A stretch of 64,000 bases of DNA from RGIG3513 sp045658985. Lineage in GTDB: Bacteria; Bacillota; Clostridia; Oscillospirales; Butyricicoccaceae. A program made the translations under genes and the position numbers. The DNA lies in NCBI GenBank assembly GCA_045658985.1, contig JAZOWC010000053.1, positions 16,836-80,835 of the forward strand, written 5' to 3'. Position 1 is the first letter of the stretch. Each line of letters starts with the position of its first letter. Of this stretch, positions 41,427 through 48,957 are shown piece by piece. A model generated the notes under the pieces. The model made no database searches. It was not told the DNA's origin and saw only the letters and a list, made by a program, of their open reading frames with translations.

Positions 41427-42281
41427 ATGCTCAAGACTAATCAGGACCGTCTTCCTATCATATCTGTTCAGGGCCAGGTGCAGCATCCGGTAGCAAGATC
41501 TGCTGCGCGAATCACCACTGACGGACAGCCTTTTTGGCTGACCGGTATCGGCGGTATTACTTATAACGCAAAGATCGGTGACTGCTGTATGGGATGGGTT
41601 GCGGATCATCTTGAACCCGGAGTCTCCACCAGAAATCCCGATGACAGCAAGAACGAAGCTTATGCAACCCTGTCGTGTATCGGTAATACCGCTACGGTGC
41701 TTTCCGGCGAGGCGAGGGGAGCCAAGGGTATTATAACGGGCAAGCACGGTGGATGCGAGCACGTTATGGTATATTTTGATGAGGAGACTCTTGACAAGCT
41801 TGCCATAGACGACAAGATCGCTGTCAGAGCCTGCGGTCAGGGAATGAAGCTGCTGGACTATCCCGACGTGTTTCTGTACAGTATGAGCCCCGAGCTGCTT
41901 AATAAGATGAACATTGAGCAGTGCGGCGATAGGCTCAAGGTTGGTGTTGCCAAGATATTCTCGGCCAAGATCATGGGTGCAGGCCTCGGCTCGGGCAACA
42001 GCGCATCGGGAGATTATGATATTACCCTCAACGATCCTGCAATGGTTGAGGAGTACGGTATGGCTGATCTCAGATTCGGTGATATCGTGGCCATTATGGA
42101 TGCAGACTGCAGATACGGCAGAACCTATCGCAGCGGTGCTGTTACAATAGGTGTTGTTGTCCATGCTGACTGTCTTGTTTCGGGTCATGGCCCCGGTGTC
42201 ACCACACTGATGACCTGCAAGACCGATATTATCGAACCTGTTTTAGACAAAAAAGCCAATCTTGCAGATATGTTTCTGTGA
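41427..42281 (+). CDS. DUF4438 domain-containing protein
   Basis: A 284-residue soluble protein matching the DUF4438 family (as in Thermotoga TM1086), whose members have a solved beta-rich structure but no proven function. Recognisable parts are GIGGITYNAKIGDCCMGW (about 40-57), HLEPGVSTRN, SGEARGAKGIITGKHGG (about 93-109), MGAGLGSGNSASGDYDI and a histidine-rich SGHGPGV near the C-terminus. The Gly/His/Asp-rich loops suggest metal or ligand binding. GGGGTTATTTCT lies before the ATG. Its stop overlaps the next start as TGATG, so it is translationally coupled to a phosphopantetheinyl transferase. Confidence 0.85.
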   Translation: MLKTNQDRLPIISVQGQVQHPVARSAARITTDGQPFWLTGIGGITYNAKIGDCCMGWVADHLEPGVSTRNPDDSKNEAYATLSCIGNTATVLSGEARGAKGIITGKHGGCEHVMVYFDEETLDKLAIDDKIAVRACGQGMKLLDYPDVFLYSMSPELLNKMNIEQCGDRLKVGVAKIFSAKIMGAGLGSGNSASGDYDITLNDPAMVEEYGMADLRFGDIVAIMDADCRYGRTYRSGAVTIGVVVHADCLVSGHGPGVTTLMTCKTDIIEPVLDKKANLADMFL

Positions 42282-42877
42282 TGCAGGATCTGTTGATTGA
42301 GAATATTCATAATGTTTGTGCGGCTGAGTATGATCGGGAATACTGCAGGCTCGATGATTCTCTGAAAAGCCGCATAGACCGTATGAAAAATATAGATTCA
42401 AAACACCGCACTCTGCTCGGACGTATGCTTGCGCGTAATGCCGTAAGTCGTGTCTGCGGCGCGGATGCTGACGGTATAAGTATATCGGTGGATGCGAGAG
42501 GCAAGCCCTATGCTCCCGGTTATGATTGCTGTATCAGCATTAGTCATAGCGGAGATTGGGTTGTATGTGCGTTTGGGACATCTGTGGTCGGCGTGGATAT
42601 CGAGCTCGTCAGACCAATCGATATTCGTCTTGTTAAGCGTGTATGTACGACAAATGAATACGAATATGTGCTCGGTAGTCATGTGCAGGAGTTCGGTATG
42701 ATTACCGATGTCGATGTGCTCAGACGTTTTTTTGAGATATGGACACTCAAAGAAGCTTATTTCAAGGCTTTGGGTACGGGGATAACCAACTTTAAATCAG
42801 TTGATGTGTTGGTGTCCGAAAGAGAGCGGCGTACGTATTATAGCGACGGATATGTGATAAGCGTAATATATGCATAA
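42281..42877 (+). CDS. 4'-phosphopantetheinyl transferase (Sfp-type)
   Basis: A 198-residue protein of the Sfp-like superfamily, which moves phosphopantetheine from CoA to a serine of acyl or peptidyl carrier proteins. Typical elements are SISHSGDWVVCAF (about 86-98), the Mg-binding VGVDIELVRP (about 104-113) and the FFEIWTLKEAYFKALGTGI block (about 146-164). It is short for the family and of one-domain size. No carrier protein or synthase gene lies nearby, so it may serve the fatty-acid ACP or a distant cluster. The start ATG at 42281 overlaps the DUF4438 stop (TGATG); a GTG one codon earlier is possible. Confidence 0.9.
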   Translation: MQDLLIENIHNVCAAEYDREYCRLDDSLKSRIDRMKNIDSKHRTLLGRMLARNAVSRVCGADADGISISVDARGKPYAPGYDCCISISHSGDWVVCAFGTSVVGVDIELVRPIDIRLVKRVCTTNEYEYVLGSHVQEFGMITDVDVLRRFFEIWTLKEAYFKALGTGITNFKSVDVLVSERERRTYYSDGYVISVIYA

Positions 42878-42907
42878 AAAAACAGAGTCGATCAAGACTC
42901 TGTTTTT
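42878..42907. terminator. Bidirectional terminator between convergent genes
   Basis: Twelve-bp stem AAAAACAGAGTC/GACTCTGTTTTT, loop GATCAA, between stops at 42877 and 42915; T-tracts both ways. Confidence 0.92.
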
Positions 42908-42914
42908 TGCTTTT

Positions 42915-44105
42915 TCAGTTAGGTCTGCGCAGAAAATCACCGACGTAGAGGGTGTGAGGACAGCTGATCGTGTATTCTTTCATAGGTTTGTTTGCGCTGT
43001 CAACTTCGGTGTCATCCTCAATAATGCGATCAACAGTAAATCCGAGACCGACGGTGTGAGGGGAGAGGATTTCTATACTGTCGCCCTTGCAGAACTTGTT
43101 GCGCTCCTCTACTACGTACATGCCGTTGCCCAGATCGGCTTTTACGACGCCAACAAAAACATGGCTGGAGGTATATGCTCCGGAATTGTTATGGTTCTTC
43201 TTGACCTCGCCAAAGTAAAATCCGTCTGCATAGGGACGATGGCTTATGGTCTCAAGTTCCCGCTGAAGCATATCGGTATCACCGGTTTTGTTGATAGCGT
43301 GGCGGTATGCATTGGTAACTGTTGCAACGTAATAGGGAGATTTCATTCTGCCCTCGATCTTGATTGAGCATATGCCCGCATCGACGATCTGATCGAGGGT
43401 TGACAGACAGTTCATATCGTGGCTGCTGAGAATAGCGCTGCCGCGCTCGTCCTCTATAACGGGAAGAAACACGTTGGGGCGGGTCTGCTCCACAAGATGA
43501 TAGTTCCAGCGGCAGGGTTGAGTACAGTCACCGCGGTTACCCGAACGATTGTTGAGAAATGAGCTTATGAGGCATCTGCCCGAATATGCCATACACATAG
43601 CGCCGTGGACAAAGGCCTCAAGCTCAAGGTCCTGAGGAACCTTGGCACGGAGCTCACGGATCTCGTCGAGACTCATCTCACGGCCGAGTACGACCCTCTT
43701 GGCGCCCATACTGCGGTAGACCATTGCGGATGCATAGTTAACGCAGTTAGCCTGGGTGCTGACGTGCACCTCGAGCTCGGGGCAAGCGTTGCGTATGGTA
43801 TGAATAACGCCGATATCGGATACGATAACAGCATCGGCTTTCATGGAGTGCAGCAGTTTTGCGTAATTACCGACCGTGTCGATCTCGCTGTTTTTGGCAA
43901 AGCAGTTTACGGTGATATAGGCCTTTTTGCCTGCTTTGTGGATATAATTTATAGCATCTGACAGTGCTTTGTCATCGAATCCTGCAACGTCGGCGCGAAG
44001 CTGCAGCTGGCTGCCGCCCATATAAATGGCATCTGCACCGAAATTAACCGCAGCCTGCACGGCCTCCATGCTGCCGGCAGGGGACAGAAGCTCTATGTTT
44101 TTCAT
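42915..44105 (-). CDS. U32 family protein (TrhP-like tRNA hydroxylation/peptidase U32)
   Basis: A 396-residue protein of the peptidase U32 family. The TIM-barrel start ELLSPAGSMEAVQAAVNFGADAIY is split here as ELLSPAGS and GADAIYMGG. The four family cysteines stand at 171, 178, 194 and 198 (CMAYSGRC and DCTQPC), likely iron-sulfur ligands. KIEGRMKSPYYVATVT and the C-terminal SAGxYTxxHVFVG-like barrel follow. Characterised members (TrhP in E. coli and Bacillus) take part in prephenate-dependent hydroxylation of tRNA U34; older collagenase annotations are probably wrong for this branch. The tRNA cluster lies close upstream but has its own promoter. Confidence 0.9.
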   Translation of the reverse strand: MKNIELLSPAGSMEAVQAAVNFGADAIYMGGSQLQLRADVAGFDDKALSDAINYIHKAGKKAYITVNCFAKNSEIDTVGNYAKLLHSMKADAVIVSDIGVIHTIRNACPELEVHVSTQANCVNYASAMVYRSMGAKRVVLGREMSLDEIRELRAKVPQDLELEAFVHGAMCMAYSGRCLISSFLNNRSGNRGDCTQPCRWNYHLVEQTRPNVFLPVIEDERGSAILSSHDMNCLSTLDQIVDAGICSIKIEGRMKSPYYVATVTNAYRHAINKTGDTDMLQRELETISHRPYADGFYFGEVKKNHNNSGAYTSSHVFVGVVKADLGNGMYVVEERNKFCKGDSIEILSPHTVGLGFTVDRIIEDDTEVDSANKPMKEYTISCPHTLYVGDFLRRPN

Positions 44106-44168
44106 AGTTTACGTCACATCCTTAATTTTCTATGGTAATATTAGCATAAAATATCATTTTGAGCAAGA

Positions 44169-44194
44169 AAAAACACCATCCGAAGATGGTGTTT
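44169..44194 (-). terminator. Terminator of the tRNA cluster
   Basis: Stem AAACACCATC/GATGGTGTTT with loop CGAA, followed on the minus strand by T residues, just past tRNA-Thr. Confidence 0.85.
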
Positions 44195-44196
44195 TA

Positions 44197-44272
44197 TGGA
44201 GCTGTTAAGCAGATTCGAACTGCTGACCTCGTCATTACCAATGACGTGCTCTACCTACTGAGCTATAACAGC
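44197..44272 (-). tRNA. tRNA-Thr(GGT)
   Basis: 76 bases with encoded CCA: acceptor GCTGTTA/TAACAGC, anticodon stem CGTCA/TGACG with loop TTGGTAA (anticodon GGT) and T-loop TTCGAAT. Third gene of a three-tRNA transcript on the minus strand. Confidence 0.95.
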
Positions 44273-44276
44273 ATAA

Positions 44277-44353
44277 TGGCGACCGAGAAGGGGCTCGAAC
44301 CCTCGACCTCTAGCGTGACAGGCTAGCGTTCTAACCAACTGAACTACTCGGCC
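44277..44353 (-). tRNA. tRNA-Asp(GTC)
   Basis: 77 bases with encoded CCA: acceptor GGCCGAG/CTCGGTC with discriminator G, anticodon stem CTAGC/GCTAG and loop CTGTCAC (anticodon GTC), T-loop TTCGAGC. Confidence 0.95.
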
Positions 44354-44355
44354 AT

Positions 44356-44431
44356 TGGCAGGGGCAGAAGGACTTGAACCCTCGGCACGCGGTTTTGGAG
44401 ACCGCTGCTCTACCAGCTGAGCTATACCCCT
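44356..44431 (-). tRNA. tRNA-Trp(CCA)
   Basis: 76 bases with encoded CCA: acceptor AGGGGTA/TGCCCCT, anticodon stem GCGGT/ACCGC and loop CTCCAAA (anticodon CCA), discriminator G, T-loop TTCAAGT. First gene of the cluster. Confidence 0.95.
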
Positions 44432-44463
44432 AAATGGAGTGCCCTTCCTTGTGGCGCTTGTTC

Positions 44464-44491
44464 ATTATAACACATATTTTCGATTTGTAAA
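44464..44491 (-). promoter_or_regulatory. Promoter of the Trp-Asp-Thr tRNA cluster
   Basis: Minus-strand TTTACA (44486-44491), 16-base spacer ending TGT, TATAAT (44464-44469). Confidence 0.7.
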
Positions 44492-44550
44492 GGGGTTTTT
44501 TGAAAAAAATAAAAAATATTTTTAAAAACTACTTTCTTCGACTGTTTTTA

Positions 44551-44579
44551 TTGCTTTGAGCGATTGGATGAGGTATAAT
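44551..44579 (+). promoter_or_regulatory. Promoter of the plsC-like gene
   Basis: TTGCTT (44551-44556), 17-base spacer, TATAAT (44574-44579), 28 bases before the ATG at 44608. Confidence 0.65.
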
Positions 44580-44607
44580 ACTAATATCGTTTTTTAGAGG
44601 TGAATCT

Positions 44608-45786
44608 ATGCAAAGCAAGATTAAGAGACATTTGTTTTTCTATAAACTTCTGAGACCTGCGGCGTATCTGGTTACCAAGATAGTACTCAATTATACCTGC
44701 AAGCCTGCACCTGATGTAGCAGGCCCTTATATTGTTCTTGCCAATCATACCACCAACTGGGATCCTGTGCTTGTAGCCTGCAGTTTCAAAAAACCTATGA
44801 ATTTCATCGCCAGCGAGCATGCCATGCGCATGGGATTCTTTTCCAAGATCATTGGTGCGTTGTTTATTCCCATTCAGAGAGTCAAGGGCAGTACAGATGC
44901 TTCTGCCGCGTTGGGTATGGTATCTATGCTCAAAAAAGGTGTCAGCGTGGGATTGTTCCCCGAGGGCACACGGAGTTTTGACGGTACTACCGACGAGTTG
45001 CATCCAACCACCGGCAGACTTATAAAAATCTCCGGTGCTACGCTGATTACATATCGCTTGCAGGGCGGATATCTCACATCTCCTCGTTGGGGTTACAAAC
45101 TCAGACGCGGAAGAATGTACGGAGAAGTTGTCAACGTATACACTCCCGAACAGCTCAAAGCTATGTCACCAAAAGAAATTACCGATCGAATAAACAGTGA
45201 TATTTCGGAGAATGCTTTTGACAGACAGAGGGAAAAGTCGTATAAGTACTATAAAAAAGGCAATGCCGAGGGAATTGAGCGTGTACTGTATCTGTGCCCC
45301 AAATGCCACGGCATAGGTACAATTGCGTCCTCAGGTGATTCTTTCTCCTGCAGCTGCGGTATGCGTGCCGTAATGAACAGGTACGGCTTTTTTGACGGAG
45401 AGGGTCTTGAGTTTGATTCTGTGGACAAGTGGAATGTCTGGCAGACCGAACATATGAAGTCGATGCTTGAGGATGACTCTTTCAAGCTTGCAGACGACGA
45501 TCAGCAGCTGTTTAAACTCGACAGCAATCATTCTCTGGAACTTGTATGTACAGGCACAATGTCAATGGATAAGAGTAATTTCTGTTTTGGAGATTTTGTT
45601 TTCCCATTGGACAAAGTACAAATGAGCATAATCCGCAAGCAGGATATAGTGTTCAGCTTTGACGGTGTCAACTATGAGATCCATTCGGAAAAAGCGCGCA
45701 GTGCATATAAATATACTACAATGCTTAAGCTTTTGCAGGCAAATGCCCCCAAGAAGGATAAAACGGTGAAATCAAATGATCAATAA
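44608..45786 (+). CDS. plsC: PlsC-like 1-acylglycerol-3-phosphate acyltransferase with zinc-ribbon extension
   Basis: A 392-residue protein. The first 215 residues form a PlsC acyltransferase: catalytic ANHTTNWDP with the HX4D pair His47 and Asp52, and the glycerol-phosphate binding FPEGTR (117-122). These enzymes convert lysophosphatidic acid to phosphatidic acid at the membrane. Unusually, about 170 residues follow: a four-cysteine zinc ribbon (LCPKCHGIG and FSCSCGM, about 231-256) and a beta-rich end domain. The family norm is near 200-250 residues, so the extension is extra. AGAGGTGAAT precedes the ATG. The last 11 bases overlap the deacetylase gene, implying coupling. Confidence 0.87.
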   Translation: MQSKIKRHLFFYKLLRPAAYLVTKIVLNYTCKPAPDVAGPYIVLANHTTNWDPVLVACSFKKPMNFIASEHAMRMGFFSKIIGALFIPIQRVKGSTDASAALGMVSMLKKGVSVGLFPEGTRSFDGTTDELHPTTGRLIKISGATLITYRLQGGYLTSPRWGYKLRRGRMYGEVVNVYTPEQLKAMSPKEITDRINSDISENAFDRQREKSYKYYKKGNAEGIERVLYLCPKCHGIGTIASSGDSFSCSCGMRAVMNRYGFFDGEGLEFDSVDKWNVWQTEHMKSMLEDDSFKLADDDQQLFKLDSNHSLELVCTGTMSMDKSNFCFGDFVFPLDKVQMSIIRKQDIVFSFDGVNYEIHSEKARSAYKYTTMLKLLQANAPKKDKTVKSNDQ

Positions 45787-46861
45787 AGTGAAAAAATATG
45801 TTTGTGTCTGTCTTGCTTTTGTAATGCTGGCTGCCGCTTTGAGCGGCTGCGGAACGGACAGTGGCAAGATTGATACGGAAAAAGCAGAACTCATAAATAA
45901 GAACGAAGATCTCAAAAGAGACAACGCACAGAAAGCACAGGAAATATCCGATCTCAACAGCCTTGTTGAGTCTATGAAGAAGAATGTGGCCGAGCTTGAA
46001 AAAGAGGCTGAACAACTCAGCGCAACTGTCAAGGAACTGGAAACCAGTGTAGAGGCGTTCAAAACCGAGCAGAGTGACAAAGAAGCAAAACTCAAAGAGC
46101 TGGAAGAACAGATAGCTGCACAGAACGAACTGATCGAAGAACTTCAGAACAAGAATCTTATAGAGTTTGATCCTTCTGTTCCTTATCACACCATGTATCC
46201 CCATCTGTATGCAAAGCTTGCTGATGAGACAGTGGTTCCTGAGGGCAAGACTGTTTATCTCACTTTTGACGATGGCCCTTCCGACCGTACCGATGAGATT
46301 CTTGCCATACTGGATAAGTACAACGTCAAGGCAACGTTCTTTGTAATGCCGCGCAAGACCGATGTGTGCTACAAGCGTCTTCGTGCGATAGTGGATGCTG
46401 GACATACCATCGGAGTACACACATATTCTCATGATTACAATATCATGTACGCATCCGTAGAGGCGTATCTGGAGGATTTTAACAAAGCATACGAGATAGT
46501 AGTAGATGCTACCGGGATCAAGCCCGACATATTCAGATTTGCAGGCGGCAGCCTCAATGACAGAAGCTACAAGATAATCGCTGAGATGACACGTCGTGGA
46601 TTCACCTATTACGACTGGAACGCCAGCGGAGACGATTCGGTGTCCAGCCCCAAACCCACTACTCAGTCTATTATTGATAATTCGCTGTATTGGGTAAGGC
46701 TGAAGAAGGAAGCCGTCCTGCTCCTTCATGACGAAAAGTCAAAGGTCTATACTGTAGAGGCTTTGCCCACCATTATAGAGACTTTGATTTCTGAGGGATA
46801 TCAGTTCCTGCCTATGAACAATCAGGTAACACCTTATCAGCAGAGAAAACTCAACAAGTAA
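45776..46861 (+). CDS. Polysaccharide deacetylase lipoprotein with coiled coil
   Basis: A 361-residue envelope protein. The signal peptide ends in lipobox LSGC (Cys25). Residues about 34-125 form a long Glu/Lys/Leu coiled coil, and 155-345 are a NodB-type carbohydrate esterase domain: LTFDDGPSDRT (catalytic Asp pair), VHTYSHDY (metal-binding His) and FRFAGGS, with LLLHDE late. Such enzymes remove acetyl groups from peptidoglycan GlcNAc or MurNAc, giving lysozyme resistance, or act on other polysaccharides. The coiled coil may reach through the wall or pair with a partner. It overlaps the plsC-like gene by 11 bases and is followed by a terminator. Confidence 0.92.
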   Translation: MINKVKKYVCVCLAFVMLAAALSGCGTDSGKIDTEKAELINKNEDLKRDNAQKAQEISDLNSLVESMKKNVAELEKEAEQLSATVKELETSVEAFKTEQSDKEAKLKELEEQIAAQNELIEELQNKNLIEFDPSVPYHTMYPHLYAKLADETVVPEGKTVYLTFDDGPSDRTDEILAILDKYNVKATFFVMPRKTDVCYKRLRAIVDAGHTIGVHTYSHDYNIMYASVEAYLEDFNKAYEIVVDATGIKPDIFRFAGGSLNDRSYKIIAEMTRRGFTYYDWNASGDDSVSSPKPTTQSIIDNSLYWVRLKKEAVLLLHDEKSKVYTVEALPTIIETLISEGYQFLPMNNQVTPYQQRKLNK

Positions 46862-46873
46862 ATCATGCACATC

Positions 46874-46910
46874 AGCGGCCCGCGGTATATTTTTACTGCG
46901 GGTCGTTTTT
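46874..46910 (+). terminator. Intrinsic terminator after the deacetylase gene
   Basis: GC-rich stem (CGGCCCGC...GCGGGTCG, partly imperfect, A/T-rich loop) followed by TTTTTTG. Confidence 0.8.
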
Positions 46911-46973
46911 TGTTGAAAATAAAACCGATTTTTAGTATAATAATATGGAGTAAACTTGTTTGGAGATTGAGTT

Positions 46974-48941
46974 ATGCCTGAGTTCAGAATAAAGAGTAAT
47001 TTCAAACCGGCAGGAGGGCAGCCGCAGGCTATTGAGCAGCTTGTAAATGGCGTGAACCTCGGTTTTACCGAGCAGACAATGCTTGGTGTTACAGGCGCGG
47101 GCAAAACCTTTGTTATGGCCAATATTATCGAGCAGGTTCAAAAGCCGACTTTGATACTCACCCATAACAAGACTCTTGCCGCACAGCTTTGCTCTGAGTT
47201 CAGGGAGTTTTTTCCCGATAATGCCGTTGAGTTTTTTGTTTCCTACTACGATTATTATCAGCCTGAGGCTTATATACCGTCTACCGATACCTATATTGAG
47301 AAAGATTCCGACGTCAACAGTGAGCTTGAGAGGCTTCGGCACTCCGCAACGTCAAGTTTGTTTGAACGGCGAGATGTCATTATAGTTGCGAGTGTGTCCA
47401 GTATTTATTCGCTGGGTAATCCTATAGACTACGCAAGCATGGTCATATCTCTGCGAGTCGGGCAGGAGAGAGATCGCGACGAGGTGTGCAGGCGGCTCGT
47501 TGATATACAGTACGAGCGCAATGACATTAATTTTGACCGCAACAAGTTCCGTGTGCGCGGCGATACAATAGAGATACACCTGGCATACGTTGACGATTAT
47601 GCCATTCGCGTTGAATTCTTTGGCGATGAGATCGAGCGGATATCGGAGATCAATCCGGTTACCGGCGGCGTTCAGCGTTACGTAGATCACGTGGCGATCT
47701 ATCCCGCATCGCATTACGTTATCCCGAGAGACAAGATGGAGGAAGCTCTGACCGAGATCGAGGAAGAATTGGAAGACCGCGTCAAATGGTTTGAGGCAAA
47801 CGGCAAACTTATTGAGGCACAGCGTATTCGTCAGCGGACACAGTACGATATTGAGATGATGCGTGAGATAGGATTCTGCACGGGTATAGAGAATTACTCG
47901 AGAGTTCTTTCGCGTCGCGAACCGGGCAGTGCGCCGTATACACTGATGGACTATTTTCCAAAGGACTATTTGACGATAATCGACGAGTCACACGTTATGC
48001 TGCCTCAGCTTCGTGCTATGTACCGAGGTGACAGAGCACGCAAGGATATGCTTGTTGACTACGGATTCAGACTGCCGTCTGCATACGACAACCGTCCTCT
48101 TAATTTTGATGAGTTCAATGACCGTCTCAATCAGGTCATTTATGTCAGTGCAACACCTGCTGAGTATGAACAGTCCAGATCGTCACAGATCGTCGAGCAG
48201 ATAATCCGTCCTACAGGTTTGCTGGATCCTATCGTTGAAGTCCGACCCGTTGAGGGTCAGATAGATGATCTGATAAATGAGATCCGTCTGCGTGAAAAGA
48301 ACGGGGAAAGAGTTCTCGTAACCACTTTGACAAAGCGTATGGCCGAGGACCTGACCGATTATTTCTGCAAAGCGGAAATAAAAGCCAGATATATGCATCA
48401 CGACATCAATACCATTGAGCGTATGCAACTACTGCGTGACCTTAGACTTGGTGAATATCAGGTACTCGTCGGTATTAACCTGCTCAGAGAGGGTCTTGAC
48501 CTACCTGAGGTGTCGCTTGTGGCGATTATTGACGCTGATAAAGAAGGATTTCTCCGAAGCCGTACATCTCTGATACAGACTATAGGCCGAGCAGCACGTA
48601 ACGCAAACGGCAGGGTCATTATGTATGCAGATACAATAACTCCGTCTATGCAGAGTGCTATAGATGAGACCGAACGCAGGAGAGATATTCAGCAGCAGTT
48701 TAATACAGAGCATGGCATTGTGCCGAAGACTGTATTTAAGTCGGTACGTGACGTTATAGAAATATCCCACGAAGCATCCAAGCTACCGGAGTCCAGCCGC
48801 AGAAAGCTGTCAAAAGCCGCAAAGCAGGATGAGATAGCAAAACTGGAAAAGGGTATGATGGAAGCTGCGAAGATGCTTGATTTTGAATATGCGGCTGTGC
48901 TCAGGGACAGAATAAAACAACTGCGCAGTGAACTGAAATAG
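46974..48941 (+). CDS. uvrB: Excinuclease ABC subunit B
   Basis: A 655-residue nucleotide excision repair helicase. Walker A GVTGAGKTF is near 39-47, the beta-hairpin region YYQPEAYIPSTDTYIEKD near 93-110 (inserts into damaged DNA), DESHVM near 338-343, and motifs V-VI VGINLLREGLDLPEV and QTIGRAARN. The C-terminal UVR domain (EKGMMEAAKMLDFEYAAVLRD) binds UvrC. UvrB receives damaged DNA from UvrA and forms the pre-incision complex. GGAGATTGAGTT precedes the ATG. uvrA follows after 16 bases; uvrC is not in the window. Confidence 0.98.
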   Translation: MPEFRIKSNFKPAGGQPQAIEQLVNGVNLGFTEQTMLGVTGAGKTFVMANIIEQVQKPTLILTHNKTLAAQLCSEFREFFPDNAVEFFVSYYDYYQPEAYIPSTDTYIEKDSDVNSELERLRHSATSSLFERRDVIIVASVSSIYSLGNPIDYASMVISLRVGQERDRDEVCRRLVDIQYERNDINFDRNKFRVRGDTIEIHLAYVDDYAIRVEFFGDEIERISEINPVTGGVQRYVDHVAIYPASHYVIPRDKMEEALTEIEEELEDRVKWFEANGKLIEAQRIRQRTQYDIEMMREIGFCTGIENYSRVLSRREPGSAPYTLMDYFPKDYLTIIDESHVMLPQLRAMYRGDRARKDMLVDYGFRLPSAYDNRPLNFDEFNDRLNQVIYVSATPAEYEQSRSSQIVEQIIRPTGLLDPIVEVRPVEGQIDDLINEIRLREKNGERVLVTTLTKRMAEDLTDYFCKAEIKARYMHHDINTIERMQLLRDLRLGEYQVLVGINLLREGLDLPEVSLVAIIDADKEGFLRSRTSLIQTIGRAARNANGRVIMYADTITPSMQSAIDETERRRDIQQQFNTEHGIVPKTVFKSVRDVIEISHEASKLPESSRRKLSKAAKQDEIAKLEKGMMEAAKMLDFEYAAVLRDRIKQLRSELK

Positions 48942-48957
48942 CCAATGGAGACCGATT

